A DNA stretch of 64,000 nucleotides. Source: Spinellus fusiger. Lineage: Eukaryota; Mucoromycota; Mucoromycetes; Mucorales; Phycomycetaceae. The stretch's first letter is position 1. The number at the start of each line of letters is the position of its first letter. The position numbers were made by a program, and so were the translations under genes. The stretch spans positions 62,001 through 126,000 of the forward strand of contig JALLLS010000050.1 in assembly GCA_025094145.1 (NCBI GenBank), read 5' to 3'. Shown here piece by piece: positions 34,799 to 46,460 of the stretch. Under the pieces are notes generated by a model. It saw only the letters and a list, made by a program, of their open reading frames with translations, was not told the DNA's origin and did no database searches.

Positions 34799-36437
34799 CA
34801 CTATTTTTACTAATTATTGTCGCACTTTTGGAAAAAAAAATTAGCGTACAAGTGGAAAAAAACTTGTCGCATTAATAAATTAAAAGATGGCGTATAAGTT
34901 GGATGCGACAAATGGGAAATAAATGTTTTATTGTTAAAGAGGCTTCTCTTGTAAGCAATCCTCAAATCTATCGACAGTATTTGCAAAATACTCTGAGATC
35001 ACTGAGAACTTGGTTAGATGCATCGGCGATTCTAGATGATAGCGTTTCTTCTTCCAAGAGTCTTTCTCTTTTCAATTTGCTTTTGCAAACAGATCAGAAT
35101 TGCTCGATGGGATTCAACTCTGGTGAGTATGGAGAAAGATAGACATACCTGTACCCATAGCCTTCAATGAAGCTTTTAATGTCTTCATTCATGTGGATAG
35201 GAGCGTTGTTCATAATCAAGTAATTATCCTTGAAAACATCTGGAAAATTGTCCATGACATCCATTGTATCGCTCAAGAAATTAGGATAGTGGCCAGTAAT
35301 AGTGCCTTTGCTTTGTTTCTGGGAAGGCCCACCAGATCCAGTAGTTCTTCTCTTCTTTGAAACAGGCAACATTCGAGGCCGTCTTACTTTTATGTTGACA
35401 AGGCCTTGAGCAGATGTTGCTCCCATGATAGTTGTTGTTTTGGCCCTCGTTCTTGGTACTTTTACTACTGCACGAGTACCTACTTTTGACCAAGCAAAAG
35501 TACGCTTCATATTGATGTGGAATGCCGCCTCATCTATAAAGACACAGTTGCTCATGTAGTCCATGTCTGTCTCCATATATTTTTGTACTCACTCCTTTCG
35601 ACTCTTGATCTTTTCAAGACTATTGCGGTCAACTGAATGAAAATGGGCTCTTTTTAGACTGATCTTACAATTTTTGGTGACAAAATTGTAGAGAGCTGTT
35701 TTCGATATCTCTAAATCAATAAAAGACGTTCTTAAACTCTCCATCATTTGATCCAGGACTAAAGAGGGCTGATCGTCCAATAAATCGACCAAAAATCTTT
35801 TGTGGCTATCGTCAAGTAGTGCTGGTCTACCAACTGGCCTTCCACTACCTTCTTTTCTGGCAATTAATGTCTGAGGATTCTGCTGATCGTTTGAGTACCA
35901 TCACTGAACAGTGTGTGGGTTGATTTGAAGTTTCAGTGCAGCAGCTCTGACGCTCATACCCCTTTCATAAATCAATACAAATAACTGCTCTTTCTCAGAA
36001 TCTTTGTAGTGCTTGTGGATACCAGGAGCTCTGTTATCCTCGTCCGTATTGACATCTCTGTCTACAGATTGTTGTACATTTCTTTTTTCTGGCTTCTTAG
36101 GTGGTTTGAGGTCAAGGTACATCCCGAAATTTGTAACCGTCTCAATGGGGTACATCTCCTCGTCTACCTCCACCTCCACTACTGTAACGGCTATTCCCTC
36201 ATCATTATAGAGATTTAATTGGCCGTCTTCGTGCACAATGTTATTCATCTTATTATTAAGAAAAGTAAAATGTAAGAAAGCCTCAAGTACTTAGAATACG
36301 CCAGTTTTAAATCTTTTACTATGCCAATTTTTAATTAATTAATGCGACAAATTTTATTCTATTAGTACGCCAAGTTTTAATTTATTAATGCGACATATTT
36401 TTCTCTAAAAGTGCGACAATAATAAGTGAAAATAGTG
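34799..36437 (-). mobile_element. Tc1/IS630-type element with altered DDE triad
   Basis: The element is 1639 bp with TA at both sides (34797-34798, 36438-36439). Its terminal repeats begin CACTATTTT and share TATTGTCGCACTTTT. The minus strand carries transposase pieces in several frames: an N-terminal part with an acidic leader and helix-turn-helix (36248-35901, RAAALKLQINPHTVQ), a middle part (35792-35589), and the catalytic part (35576-35094). The catalytic part has the first Asp in VFIDEAAFH, MNNAPIH where MDNAPIH is expected, and the Glu in SPELNPIEQF. By my count the D/N-to-E gap is 34 residues. The D-to-N change plus frame breaks make it inactive. It belongs to a different branch from the copies at 2724 and 54033. 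Confidence 0.87.
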
Positions 36438-36469
36438 TATATCCATTTAATGATAGCTTTTTTGATATT

Positions 36470-36560
36470 ATACTACTAAGAATCCAAAAACAAAGGGAGT
36501 GTTTGGTAAAAATAAAAAGTCATATTTGTCAAAGATACAAACTATAGTTTTTCTCATCTA
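36470..36560. repeat. Direct-repeat copy flanking the Tc1/IS630-type element
   Basis: It resembles 34571-34660 (see that entry) at roughly three quarters of positions by eye. The pair brackets the Tc1-type element but lies outside its TIRs and TA sites, so it is older structure or a separate repeat family. It also abuts the left arm of the giant inverted repeat. Confidence 0.5.
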
Positions 36561-36779
36561 GTTAAAGTGATAGAACACAAAAATAATAGTTTTAAAAATT
36601 GCAAGCCATTTCTATATCAAAAAATAATAATAATATACACTTTATTTTCCTCTTCTTATGACAATATTTTTATTGAGATGTATGTGCCATCCAACGTCAT
36701 AAAAATTTTCTACAAAACCGCTGAGATCTATATAAAATGTGCCAGTATCGAGATCCGTTCAGTTATTCACCACTAGGTG

Positions 36780-37760
36780 CTGAACATGAACTTCACCCAG
36801 GCCGAGGTATCTCGAATGTCTAATGTGCCTTCTACCACTATAGGAGACATAGTAAGGTGCTGCAAAAAAAAAGAAACCCCGGTAGCACCTTTACTCAAGA
36901 ATAGATAAAGTAGAACTAGTTATGATAGGACTGTTCAGTGGCTACACATAACAGCTGTGTGTGATCCTCAACAAACGAAAGAAACTATCATGGAGAAGAT
37001 GGCCATCAAGATCTCATATAAGACTTTAAAGAAATACCTTGATAAGAATAAACTTTCATTAGTACATCTTGATGATCAAGTTTTTTTTTAATAATAACAA
37101 TAATAAAAATAAAAAGAAGAGGCACATGGAGGCAATATTCCAATGTGTCTTTAAGAAAATAAACTAGACTTATGAACAATAGTTGAAAGTAGTCTGGTCG
37201 TCCGAGTCTAGAGTAAAGTTGATGAGCCATGACGGGGGCATCAAAGTCAATAGGCAATAAGTCATAACCTTTAGCCCTGAAAATGTTCTGGGAACAAAGA
37301 AATCTGGAGGTGATGGAGTAATAGTATGGAGCTGTTTCAGTAGGCAAGGTATTAAGAGATGGATCGCAGTGGATGGTAAGATAAACTCCGATAAGTGTAT
37401 TGATATCTTGGGAGAAATTTACTGCCATGAGCTCAAACATCTCTCTTTTTTAAATTCTAGATTCAGTAACTGAATACAGGAATACAATGCTATACCCTAT
37501 ACTAGGAAAAAAAACTCAATTGGAAAGTAGTAAACAGTTAGTGATCACTCTTTAACAGTCGCCACAAAGTCTTAATCCCAATCCAATGGAGCATCAATAA
37601 GCCCACTTCAAGATGATCATTAGGAAAGACAGGAAAGTCTATTTCACCAAGGAAAAGTTAGAGGCTGCCTTGATGCTGAAATAAAGAAAAAATATCAAAG
37701 AAAGTGACAGACAACCTCATTGCCAGCATGGAGTGGAGATGTCGGGCAGTTACTGATGTC
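36780..37760 (+). pseudogene. Decayed Tc1/mariner transposase in left arm
   Basis: In scattered frames the plus strand reads a helix-turn-helix (QAEVSRMSNVPSTTIGDIVR), then GGDGVIVWSCFSRQGIKRW with VDGKINSDKCIDILGE, the Tc1 block before the second catalytic Asp. After that come a degraded SPDLNPIEH region near 37570 and the C-terminal SMEWRCRAVTDVKSS near 37730. Many stops and frameshifts. The minus-strand frame 37440-37006 is a shadow of this relic. The mirror copy is at 62162-63143. Confidence 0.7.
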
Positions 37761-38057
37761 AAGAGTAGTCATGGTGGTTGATAAGTAGCTTGCAAATAAA
37801 GCCGCTGCTTTGTATTATCAACACTCATCTATTTAATTATTGAGTATTTCAACTCTTTGTCTAATTAATATATAAAATAACAACGCTATTAAGATAAAGA
37901 ATGAAAATAAAAATAAAAAGAAATTTGGATTTTAAAAAAGTGAGTCGCTTTTGCCTTGTCACTACAGTCTTATTTTTTCAAAAGCTCTCATCGGATGGCC
38001 ACCAGGCCCAGTGCGTGAATAGCATTTTCATCATCCTAAAATAAAAATAAAATACAT

Positions 38058-38092
38058 TGTATTGTATTGTATTGTATTGTATTGTATTGTAT
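38058..38092. repeat. ATTGT pentanucleotide microsatellite
   Basis: Seven ATTGT units. The right arm has the same seven units (ACAAT at 61831-61866), which fits a recent duplication because microsatellites change quickly. Confidence 0.85.
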
Positions 38093-38339
38093 ATCAATGA
38101 GATTAAATATAGCTTAATACAAAAGTAGTTGAAACTATTCAAGAGATTAAGTGGTAATAATAAAATAATGTGAAGCATTTCTAGTAGTAAAAGTGATAAA
38201 AGTCCTATGCGTTATGAGGGGCAATGTCAACTATGAAAGTGTATTGATTTCTTGAGAACTCCTTATCAACTCTAGCTTCACCGTCTCTCACACCCGAATC
38301 TTAAAATTATCTATTCACTTTAAAGAGATAATGTTATCA

Positions 38340-38600
38340 GTCATACTATTAAATTGACAGGGTCATGGAGGATGGACAACGGTGTAAAGATATTACTCTA
38401 CCGGCCAGCTTATAGCCCTGATATCAATTAAACGGAAAATCTCTGGGTTCAAATAATAATAAATAGGCTTTATGAAAATTAGTGTACACATCATCAAGCA
38501 AAGGATAAAGGCTGTCATTGTGTTGCAAAGCGAGACAGTGCCAAGAAACAATATAGATGCCTTTGCCTTGAATTTATTGAACTCTTTCTACATTATAGTC
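38340..38600 (+). pseudogene. Tc1/mariner transposase C-terminal relic in left arm
   Basis: The plus strand reads YRPAYSPDIN, a stop, then TENLWVQI, a decayed form of the Tc1 SPDLNP(I/T)ENLW block that carries the catalytic Glu, followed by about 30 residues with stops. The N-terminal side is not legible. Mirror copy at 61322-61582. Confidence 0.55.
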
Positions 38601-38733
38601 TATATTGTTATGAGTAAAGGCAAGATTTAAAGAAAGTAATAGCGCGTCATAAAGACAAAGTCAATTATTTTTGGCTGGATACTATTTTATGGGCTCAGAA
38701 AGCTGAAGGGAAGCAAAAATACGAGAGAAATTT

Positions 38734-38814
38734 AAAAAATGGAGTCTCTTTGGGAGTCGAAACCACGATGTAGATATAGTAAAGTGAATGCTTTAGCCAT
38801 TAAACTACGTAGAG
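38734..38814 (-). pseudogene. tRNA-like sequence (left arm copy)
   Basis: This is the mirror of 61108-61188. It has an A-box match (TAGTTTAATGG), a B-box match with one extra base (GGTTTCGACTCC) 32 nt later, and a T6 run 13 nt further on. Details are given at the right-arm copy. Confidence 0.4.
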
Positions 38815-40985
38815 TACTCAGTATGCATATAGTTTTCAAGGGGTTGTGACAAAGTACCAGCCCACGATATTCCTGTCTATGCCTTGTTTCTTTCATGTAG
38901 ACTGCACTGAGCCAGATCAGCTGTGTTCCCCCTATTTTTATACTCCGGTTCTGTTTCTTCAATTTGTATGCTCTACCTTGCTATGAATATAGCTCTACAG
39001 ATTCCTTAAGTAAAGATATAAAATTCTCATTAAACAAATAAAAAGATAATCATAGTAAAATAAAAGAATATTTTACTAAAATATACAATATTCGGCATGG
39101 ACATTTCTTGAACTCATCACAATCTGGTATCTCCGCCTCGTGCCTTCAATGGGTCTATTCGTATATTCCTTGGGGATTACCTTCCATCTCAGCATAGTGC
39201 TAGTTTTCAGCTCTATCCTGTTCGTTTTCTTACAGAGTATTTTTATTTAAGCTTTCATATTTATTCTACAACAACAAGAAGGCTTATTTAGGTTAAGATA
39301 TGTGTTTAGTATACTGAATAAAGAAAGTCTAATACTTTTACAAAGTCATTTGAGGGACTATTCATACAGACAATAATAGGTAGAAAAAACGCACCTGTTG
39401 ATAGAATTGTCTGTGTCAGATTGATGATCGGTAGTATCATATTATTAAGTAAAATATGTTTAATGAAGAACTCAGCACCAACAACTATAATTGAATGGTA
39501 TAAAACGAGAGTCATTATTCAACACATTAGTAGACTACATTCACTATAAACAAACATTAGTAAATTTAATGCTACTAATAGTGTCAAGAAGAGAAAATGT
39601 AAATGTGTCACAATAAAGAATTTTTTATCATAAAGTCATGACATACACTCAATGGAAAATTCGAAAAAAAATAGGATCAAGGCTAGTGCAATTGCTTACA
39701 ATAAACATGATCTGTATTTGTTTTTTTTTGTCTCAGTCTCAGATCCACTATTTGGAGTAGCCTTTAGTCTCTGAGCTTACTTCCAGATATATTTGAATCT
39801 AAAAGTCGAGATTAACTATCAATCGGTGTCGTTTATTGCTGATGTCGTGCTTTAGTTTTGCTCAACGCTTTATCAGCAAATTATTTTCTCAATTTCCAGT
39901 AGTATTTTTTCCTAGATGTTGCAGTATTAACTATAACTCAATACTCACCAATAACTAGTCTATATAACATCGATCATTGTTACCGAGTTGCAACGGAATA
40001 GTATACATTCTAAAGTAAAGTAAATGTTTTATGTGCTTGATGGATTTCTCCACCGGCAATTAATGCACTGTCAAGCACACCTAGCAATTTTACCCACACG
40101 TATTGTTCAGTTTGACCTTTGAAAGTCATGGTGACACCAAGTGACCCCTATTGGGCTTGCATACAAGCGATCAGCTGAAAACTATCCTCAAATCATAGGC
40201 ACAATATGTGGCCTTTTTCTTTTCGATTGAACCATTATCACCATAACACTTGTCATTCATTCTACTATTGTTATTATATTTGTACTTTACTCAAGGTAGA
40301 AAAGAAAAGAAGAAAAGTAAAAGTAAGTGAACACTAATTCGACCCCATTAAATAGGTGCAGCTGCCATAGACAGCAAAAGTTTAATTTTTTCTAGTTCTC
40401 TGAAAGTGAGTTTTGTCTTTTGGTGGATCTTTTGCACCCCTAAACTGACTGTGAGATACTTGGTCATGGTAGGGACTGTCTATTGCATATGAAAATATAG
40501 TGATCTCATTGGCCTGGTTTACCTTACTTGAGAGTGAAAAGATAGGGGCACATCTGTGAAGGGCGTTTGTGTCGCGTTATATAGTAAGCATTATAGATTC
40601 TATCATGCTATTGGTTTAAAAGAACATTCCAAGTATGCAGTCGAAATCCTACTAGCAATCCCTTGCAGAGTACCAGCAGTGGATAGGATCCATCATTGAT
40701 ACATAGACTTAGTATGCATAGCAGTAGTAAACAGTCGGCGAAAGAATCATTTGCACTGATACAAGCCTATAAAGTCAACATGACTACTTTGTTGCTTCTC
40801 TCTTATACTGCCATCTAAACTTAATGACTGCTTACTGCTCTATTCATCAGTGAATAAACATATATCCATCATTATAATTACTTTTTATTATTTATAAAAG
40901 TATTAACAAATCTTCTTATGTTTTTCTTATCTTTATCTACTTAAGCCTTCACGAGAATAAAGAGAATAAGTCAAAAAATAGACTG
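38815..40985. other. Left arm, non-coding or unrecognised
   Basis: No gene is recognised. Short open frames at 38962-38732 and 39515-39306 (minus) are exactly duplicated in the right arm, as is all the sequence around them, so duplication gives no evidence of coding. Near 39110-39240 the minus strand has a faint transposase-like basic segment (RPIEGTRRRYQ), too weak to call. Confidence 0.4.
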
Positions 40986-41267
40986 CTAGTCAAAGTACAA
41001 AAAACTGCACTCTGAAAGACGACATTCAATCTCTGTGTCTGCGCAATGGCCATGTTCAATCACAAGAAATTCAGCTGCAATTAAAAGACTTTTCATAAGT
41101 CTTTGGTGCCTTCCATTTGTCATTAATATGGTTATGATAGGCGTATGATTATCTTCATTAGACTCACAAACAGAGACATCATAATCTATGTCTAATAAAT
41201 CACATTGTGTACTTATGATGAGTATCAGCAGCTGTGTATGCTGATTATATAGAATGCACGACTTCTC
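40986..41267 (-). other. Unrecognised 93-codon open frame, no ATG at its start (left arm copy)
   Basis: This is the mirror of 58655-58936, described there. Confidence 0.3.
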
Positions 41268-41439
41268 CTATAATGCTTGAGTTTTAAAAAGAAGTATAAT
41301 GGTGTTAATGGTATGGTATAGGACATGCTTAATAATGAGAGTAATGAGAGTATGAATAAATAAATAAAAATAGGGGCTTAAAAAGATGTATGACTTGAAG
41401 ATGCATAACCTTGATTTTTGTGAATGCCCATATTAAAAC

Positions 41440-41750
41440 CCTGTCGATAACTACTGTATAAAAGAGAGCATCTCCGAAGCATATACCAGTAGATTAATAC
41501 GTAAATGTAAGTCGGGAGAATTATAGAGACGTTTGACTAATGATATCCTATAGCCTTGATTTCGACTTAAGCATAATTTGTGTCGAATGCATAAGAACGT
41601 GTGTAATAGAAAGATTATACAGACCTCTGATAGAGACTTAGATGTCTTAGGCATAAAAGAATAGGGTGCACTACACAATAGATACCAGTCAGTCTCATTG
41701 CCAGAATAGTGCAGAAGTGCCAGATCATAGCTTTTGTATAAAATAGTCTT
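41440..41750 (+). pseudogene. Probable Tc1 transposase C-terminal relic in left arm
   Basis: The DNA at 41685-41735 (CAGTCAGTCTCATTGCCAGA then AGAAGTGCCAGA) resembles the C-terminal coding end of the Tc1 relic at 37700-37740, where the motif encodes a LIASMEWRCRAV-type end. Upstream sequence is too decayed to read. The minus-strand frame 41678-41451 is a shadow. Mirror copy at 58172-58482. Confidence 0.4.
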
Positions 41751-41926
41751 TTCTCTAACAATTGAAAGTATGAATACTCTGATAAAGAAAATTAGATAGA
41801 CCGTTGCTTGAGCACAGACATGCCTCTATAGCCTGAAAACTGATCACCTTGAAAATTATAACACATGAAATTTAATTCTTTAGGTGATGAACGTGTCATT
41901 ATTTCTTTGTCAATATTAGACGTTTT

Positions 41927-43060
41927 TTGACAGAGAAACTTATTTTTCCTCTCTTTTTTATATTTCTATATATTTATATTTTAAAAAACAAACTTTACCT
42001 ATTGATTTATCATAGTACAATAGATAGCTTTTATCTTTATTTACTTCTTGCTGATTTCAGCATGGATATTTGTTGTGAGGCTCCACTCTCTGTTGCCTTT
42101 GATAACCTAGTGTTGATGCTTAGCCAGACGAGCCTGGACTCTGTGGAGTTGATGAACAGGTCGAAGGTGCAGCTAATGGCAGACCGTGATACAGGTAATG
42201 AGATTATGGACTTTGACATACTTTATGAGGAATTTATCTGTGCATTAGTTCAACTTTTAGCTCTTTTCGAGAATTCCACAGGATATACGAGTAGACTTAA
42301 CGGCTTTTAGTCGAAATAAAGTCTCAGACTTTTCACCACAATGGGATACCTTTTTTCTTCGGAAGAGATAAACTTCAATAATCAGCCAAAACAAACTTTT
42401 GCAAATGATAAATGCGTAAATTGTTGTGAATAGACTTTCTGGTTTTGATTCTGATAATCTATCGAGTATTGACCTAGAGTATGTGTATAATTCCTCTCTG
42501 GATAGTGGTTCAAAAGATTTTGCTGCCGCTGAGGGTCGCTCTTTTCGGAGTGATGATTTAGTTAGCGATGATCTGGAGAATACCTCAGATAGTATCTAGA
42601 GCACATTGCCCAGGAATGGTCCGGCACCAGATGCTTAAAATGTCTTAGTGAATGGTATTGGTTTACCTATATAAAATAGTTATCTTGATGAATTTGATAA
42701 GAAAAGCAGTTATATATTAAACAAAGGTAGTTTTTGTGACACGGGACTCAGTCTAGAACACTGTTCCTGAAGGGAGTGCTGCCATGTCTAACCAATTATT
42801 TAGAGGGACTTGTTTCTGAAAGTTGAGGAAACTGCTGTTGTATAATTTAAGTATGTTTAATTTGAGGGCTGAACATCTTCCCACTGGCTCTCTCAAGAGA
42901 TAATGGGCGACAATTGTACAGAATATCGTTACAAACAGGTGGGACGTATCCCCTTCCTTCTTGAATTCTTTGGTGCCTGTTCTGAGATTATGCATTGAAT
43001 CAATGTTACAGATATGATGGGTTCTAGATCTTGGTTTCTCTATGTAATCATTTTCCGAGA
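41927..43060 (+). pseudogene. Unrecognised decayed gene or gag-like relic (left arm copy)
   Basis: I cannot name this gene. A coding-like stretch starts at ATG 42060 (MDICCEAPLSVAFDNLVLML) and runs in one frame to 42310 with good amino-acid balance (SVELMNRSKVQLMADRDTGN, DFDILYEEFICALVQLLA). After a stop, a second stretch at about 42431-42599 is Ser/Asp-rich (LSGFDSDNLSSIDLEY, RSFRSDDLVSDDLENTSDSI). A third piece at about 42900-43010 reads WATIVQNIVTNRWDVSPSFL. The order resembles a gag-like or DNA-binding protein broken by stops. Mirror copy at 56862-57995. Confidence 0.45.
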
Positions 43061-43126
43061 TCAATATTTTCAAGCTTATAGTGATCCTTAGTGTGCATGA
43101 AAGTAAATAATAATACTACTATTGCT

Positions 43127-43160
43127 ACTACTACTACTACTACTAATAATAATAATAATA
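43127..43160. repeat. CTA/ATA trinucleotide run in left arm
   Basis: About six CTA units followed by AAT units. The same run, reverse complemented, occurs near 56762-56795. Confidence 0.8.
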
Positions 43161-43959
43161 AATATGAATTTATGAACTCTGTTCTACAATATATGTACCA
43201 GTATTGCATTTGATTATATGTGCAGACATGGTAGGTATAGAAAATCACATAGCGGTATTTATCAGTGTAGATGTGTTTTGATAGCCTTGTCGTCTGGCAT
43301 GTTTTTAGCCTTGATATTTTGGACTCTTTGAACTTAGTTCCGGTCTTATCTTTGACTTTGTCATTATTCCTGCTATTGCCATTATTATTGGTATGTTTCG
43401 AGCTTGTTCTTTAGTTCTATCCTTGTCATCTCTTTTGGATTTTTTTTCCTAATCTTTTGAATTATTGATTGCCTCGTCGAAATTATTTTCTCTTTCTATG
43501 TTGTCTTTAATTTGATAGATATCCATACTTTATGCTCATTATTGGCTAGCAATTATAATTACACTATGAATATTTTTGACCTGAATCAATAAAACTATGG
43601 TGAAGCTCGAGCTATGTATTTATTTTGCAATAATCTGGAGCCTTGTTGGATTAAATTTATGTTGTGTAAAATAATGTCTAAATGCAGTGTACTGAATTTA
43701 GGTTTTGATGAAGAAAAAAAAGAGAAAAGAAAGAATAAGAAGAGATCTATAAATTATTACATATCACCTATTATGGATCATGGAAACAGGCAAATGAAGT
43801 TTTTTTTTGTATGGAAGTCAGTGACTTTAGTTTTATTTACACGCACAGCCTATCAGAAGGAGGTAGGAAGGCGAGAGAAAAGATATATCTATAAAAGGGC
43901 AAAAGAAAAGAAAAGAAAAGAGAAAAGAAAAACTACTACAGATCATTGTCTAGTTCTTA

Positions 43960-46460
43960 CTCTTCTGCCAAAATAGTCACCAAAAAGAGTGCATGTTGGG
44001 CTACCACGGTGGGTAGAAAGGGCTTGTTATCAAAAGCAAGTCTCCAATGTGCTCTCCAAATGACTAATAATATTGAACTGATGATTTGGCAAGAATACAT
44101 AGACTCATGTGCATTTCTGTATGGAAAAGATAGTGCAAAAAGAGCGTCAGAAATTGTTACAAAGGTGGGTGCATGTCCAAATTGAGATGAACACATCACA
44201 CCAGACCTGCCACTTGGGTGAGCATTGGAATAAGAAGTGAAGAGGATCTTCAACAGGGTGGTTGCACAAGAGACAAGAGCTGGAGGTAAAGATTGCAGGA
44301 ATAAGAGAGTAAAGTCGTTGGCAGCAAGGCAGTTTACCATAGAGTAGGCGAAACCACACATTGCGCGCTGAGTGTTGTATGAGAAATTGCCATAAGTCTT
44401 TCCACCGTACTGCTATAAGAGGGTGGCTGAAAGAAGGAGCTGCTTGAACAGGCAAAGCCAGGCGACGGTAGGAGCAAGAGCTCAATTTGTGGATCGGGAT
44501 TTTCTCTAATTTCAGGCAACTCACCACTGGGCTAAGATCGTAGATCCCTGGTCTTTGTTCATTTGAATCAACCGTCAGGGGAGGAAGACAACATCTCACT
44601 AACAGAGCAGCTAAGAGAATTTTTCTTCTAGCATGGGCACGACGAAGATGGTGAATCAAGCGTGGAGCTACCTGTAAATCTGTTACTGGCTTCCATCGAA
44701 GTCCCTGTAGAGCTGGATCAAAGAAAAAGGCATCTCTAACAAGAAGTTTTCTGTATTCAGGAGAGTCTTTAAAAGTATCTGAGTTTAATTGCCAAACATC
44801 TTTCAACAGTAAGGTCAAGCATATAGTTGGTGATAGAGAGCAGTTAAAGAGAGATCGGGGCAAAGCATCCATGGCTCTAAGCAAAGTGGCTAGAGAGTTG
44901 GGGCCATTTTGCAAAAAGAAAGGGCAAGAAGACGGAAAGAAAACTGAGATAAAATAGTCACCAACATTGTACAGAGACTGAAGAACATGTCTGATGTAGA
45001 CAGTACCAAAAAAGCCACTGGCACAAGGTGAGAGTAGAGGTGCAAGCCAACGCCATTGCAGTGCTAATTGTTGTCTAAGTGGATCCAATATAACCGATAT
45101 TTCTTTACCCTTGAGTGTAGTGAAAATGAGTAACGAACAACAGGAGACATGCGGTGTTGAAGAAAAGAAGAGATAATCGACTAGAGTCGACGAAAGAACA
45201 AGAGTATTAATAACAGTTGCTCTCCCAAGAACAGATAGCTGGCATTGTAAATGGATATGACATGCAGTACTGATAGTATCCAACAGTCGAGTGCAGAAGA
45301 CGTTTCTCTGTGCCAAAGATGTGTAAAGTGGAAACCTAAGATAAATCAATGGATGAGTAGAATGTTTGTCGTGCCAACTGGTCATTCCATACTGCTCAAG
45401 AGCAGGTCGCCAAGAAGGTAAAGAAGCACCAGAAAGAGAAAAGGCTTGAATCTTCATAAAATTAATCTTGGCATTAGATGCCTTACTGTAGAATCCAAAT
45501 GTATCTGCAGTCTATTTAAGTCGTGCTGATCTCGTAAAAAGATCAGGGCATCATCAGCATAGGCCAATAATTTGACAGGAGCAGGAATCGGCTCAAAAGA
45601 GTACGGGTTGGTGTGAGCAAGAGAATAGCCATTAAACTGAGGATCGTTGAGGATTGTTGAGGATACAGCGTAATAATTGTTCAAAGGCCAAGCTGAATAG
45701 TACAGGGGATAGTGGATCACCCTGACGCAAGCCTCTGTCTTGGGGTATAGGTAAGGATAAGAACCCGTTAACATTAACACGTATCTTGGTTCCGAAGAAA
45801 AGAGCTGTAATAGAGTTAACTAACTGTGGTGGAAAGCCAAGCCGAAGAAGAACAGAAGATAGTTACAGGGGGTGAACACGGTCGTACGCCTTTTCCTGAT
45901 CTATCATAACACCAATGCTAGAAGACTCACACCTCTGGGCATTCTTCATCACCGGTTGTGTCATCATACCATTGTCAGCTATGAATCTACCACGCACAAA
46001 GCCTGATTGGCAGGGATTCACTAAGGGTCCACACTTACCAATAATACGTGCATTCACCAAGCGAGTAAACACTTTAGCATCTGCGTTAATGAAAGAAATG
46101 GGTCTCCAATTGCGAAGCAAAGAGAGGTCGCCTGTCTTGGATAAAAGTACCATAACCGTATCACGCCAACTAGAAGGGAAGATACCAGACACCAGAGCAT
46201 CTTTGTACACTTCTCTGACTGAATTTTCATAAAAGTGATGTTGAAAAACAAGAGCCAGGACTACTTCGACGTGGTGTGCGTGAAGCACCCATCAGAAGAA
46301 CATCCATGGTGAATGGATCACATAGCTTATCCCAGACTGTTTCTAGTATAATTTATTCTTTAGAAGTAATATCTAAAGCAGTAGTCAAAGCTGAATCCTC
46401 AATAGGATACAATGTGTACAATTCTCGGTAAAAAGAATAAGTCTCATTTTTGTCATTTGG
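43960..46460 (-). mobile_element. 5'-truncated, decayed LINE (non-LTR retrotransposon)
   Basis: On the minus strand the 3' two thirds of a LINE ORF2 can be followed from about 46455 to 43957, colinear with the better copy at 47283-52572. Visible parts: a reverse transcriptase region (RNWRPISFINADAKVFTRL, SGFVRGRFIADNGM, DQEKAYDRVHPL), the catalytic box as YADDALIF near 45560, a thumb/connection region, and the terminal zinc finger with CLLCNHPVEDPLHFLFQC. The endonuclease domain and ORF1 are missing. Frames break at least at 45860 and 45460, so it is dead. Its 3' end lies about 170 bp from the inner edge of the left arm. Confidence 0.85.

Larger units (their letters stand above)
36563..43793 (+). 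repeat. Left arm of giant inverted repeat (7.23 kb)
   Basis: Position x matches the complement of 99922-x in the right arm (99923-x outside a homopolymer at about 36864). Every open frame I compared in the arm is present in the other arm with the same length. All but one have identical translation. Differences seen: a T/G mismatch near 36573, one G/A mismatch near 36654 (Asp versus Asn in a chance frame), and a 9 versus 10 base A run at 36864-36872. All lie within 310 bp of the outer edge. The inner edge is ...ACAGGCAA at 43793. Contents are decayed: two or three Tc1 relics, a tRNA-like sequence, an ATTGT microsatellite and an unrecognised decayed gene. Confidence 0.97.

Noticed and set aside
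37006..37440. 144-residue frame, exactly duplicated at 62482-62916
   Set aside because: The opposite strand reads Tc1 transposase (GGDGVIVWSCFSRQG), so this frame is a shadow. Exact duplication follows from the arms and is not evidence of coding.
44147..45457. 436-residue minus-strand frame as a novel gene
   Set aside because: It aligns along its length with the thumb and C-terminal zinc-finger part of the LINE ORF2 at 48633-52418, so it is a LINE fragment.
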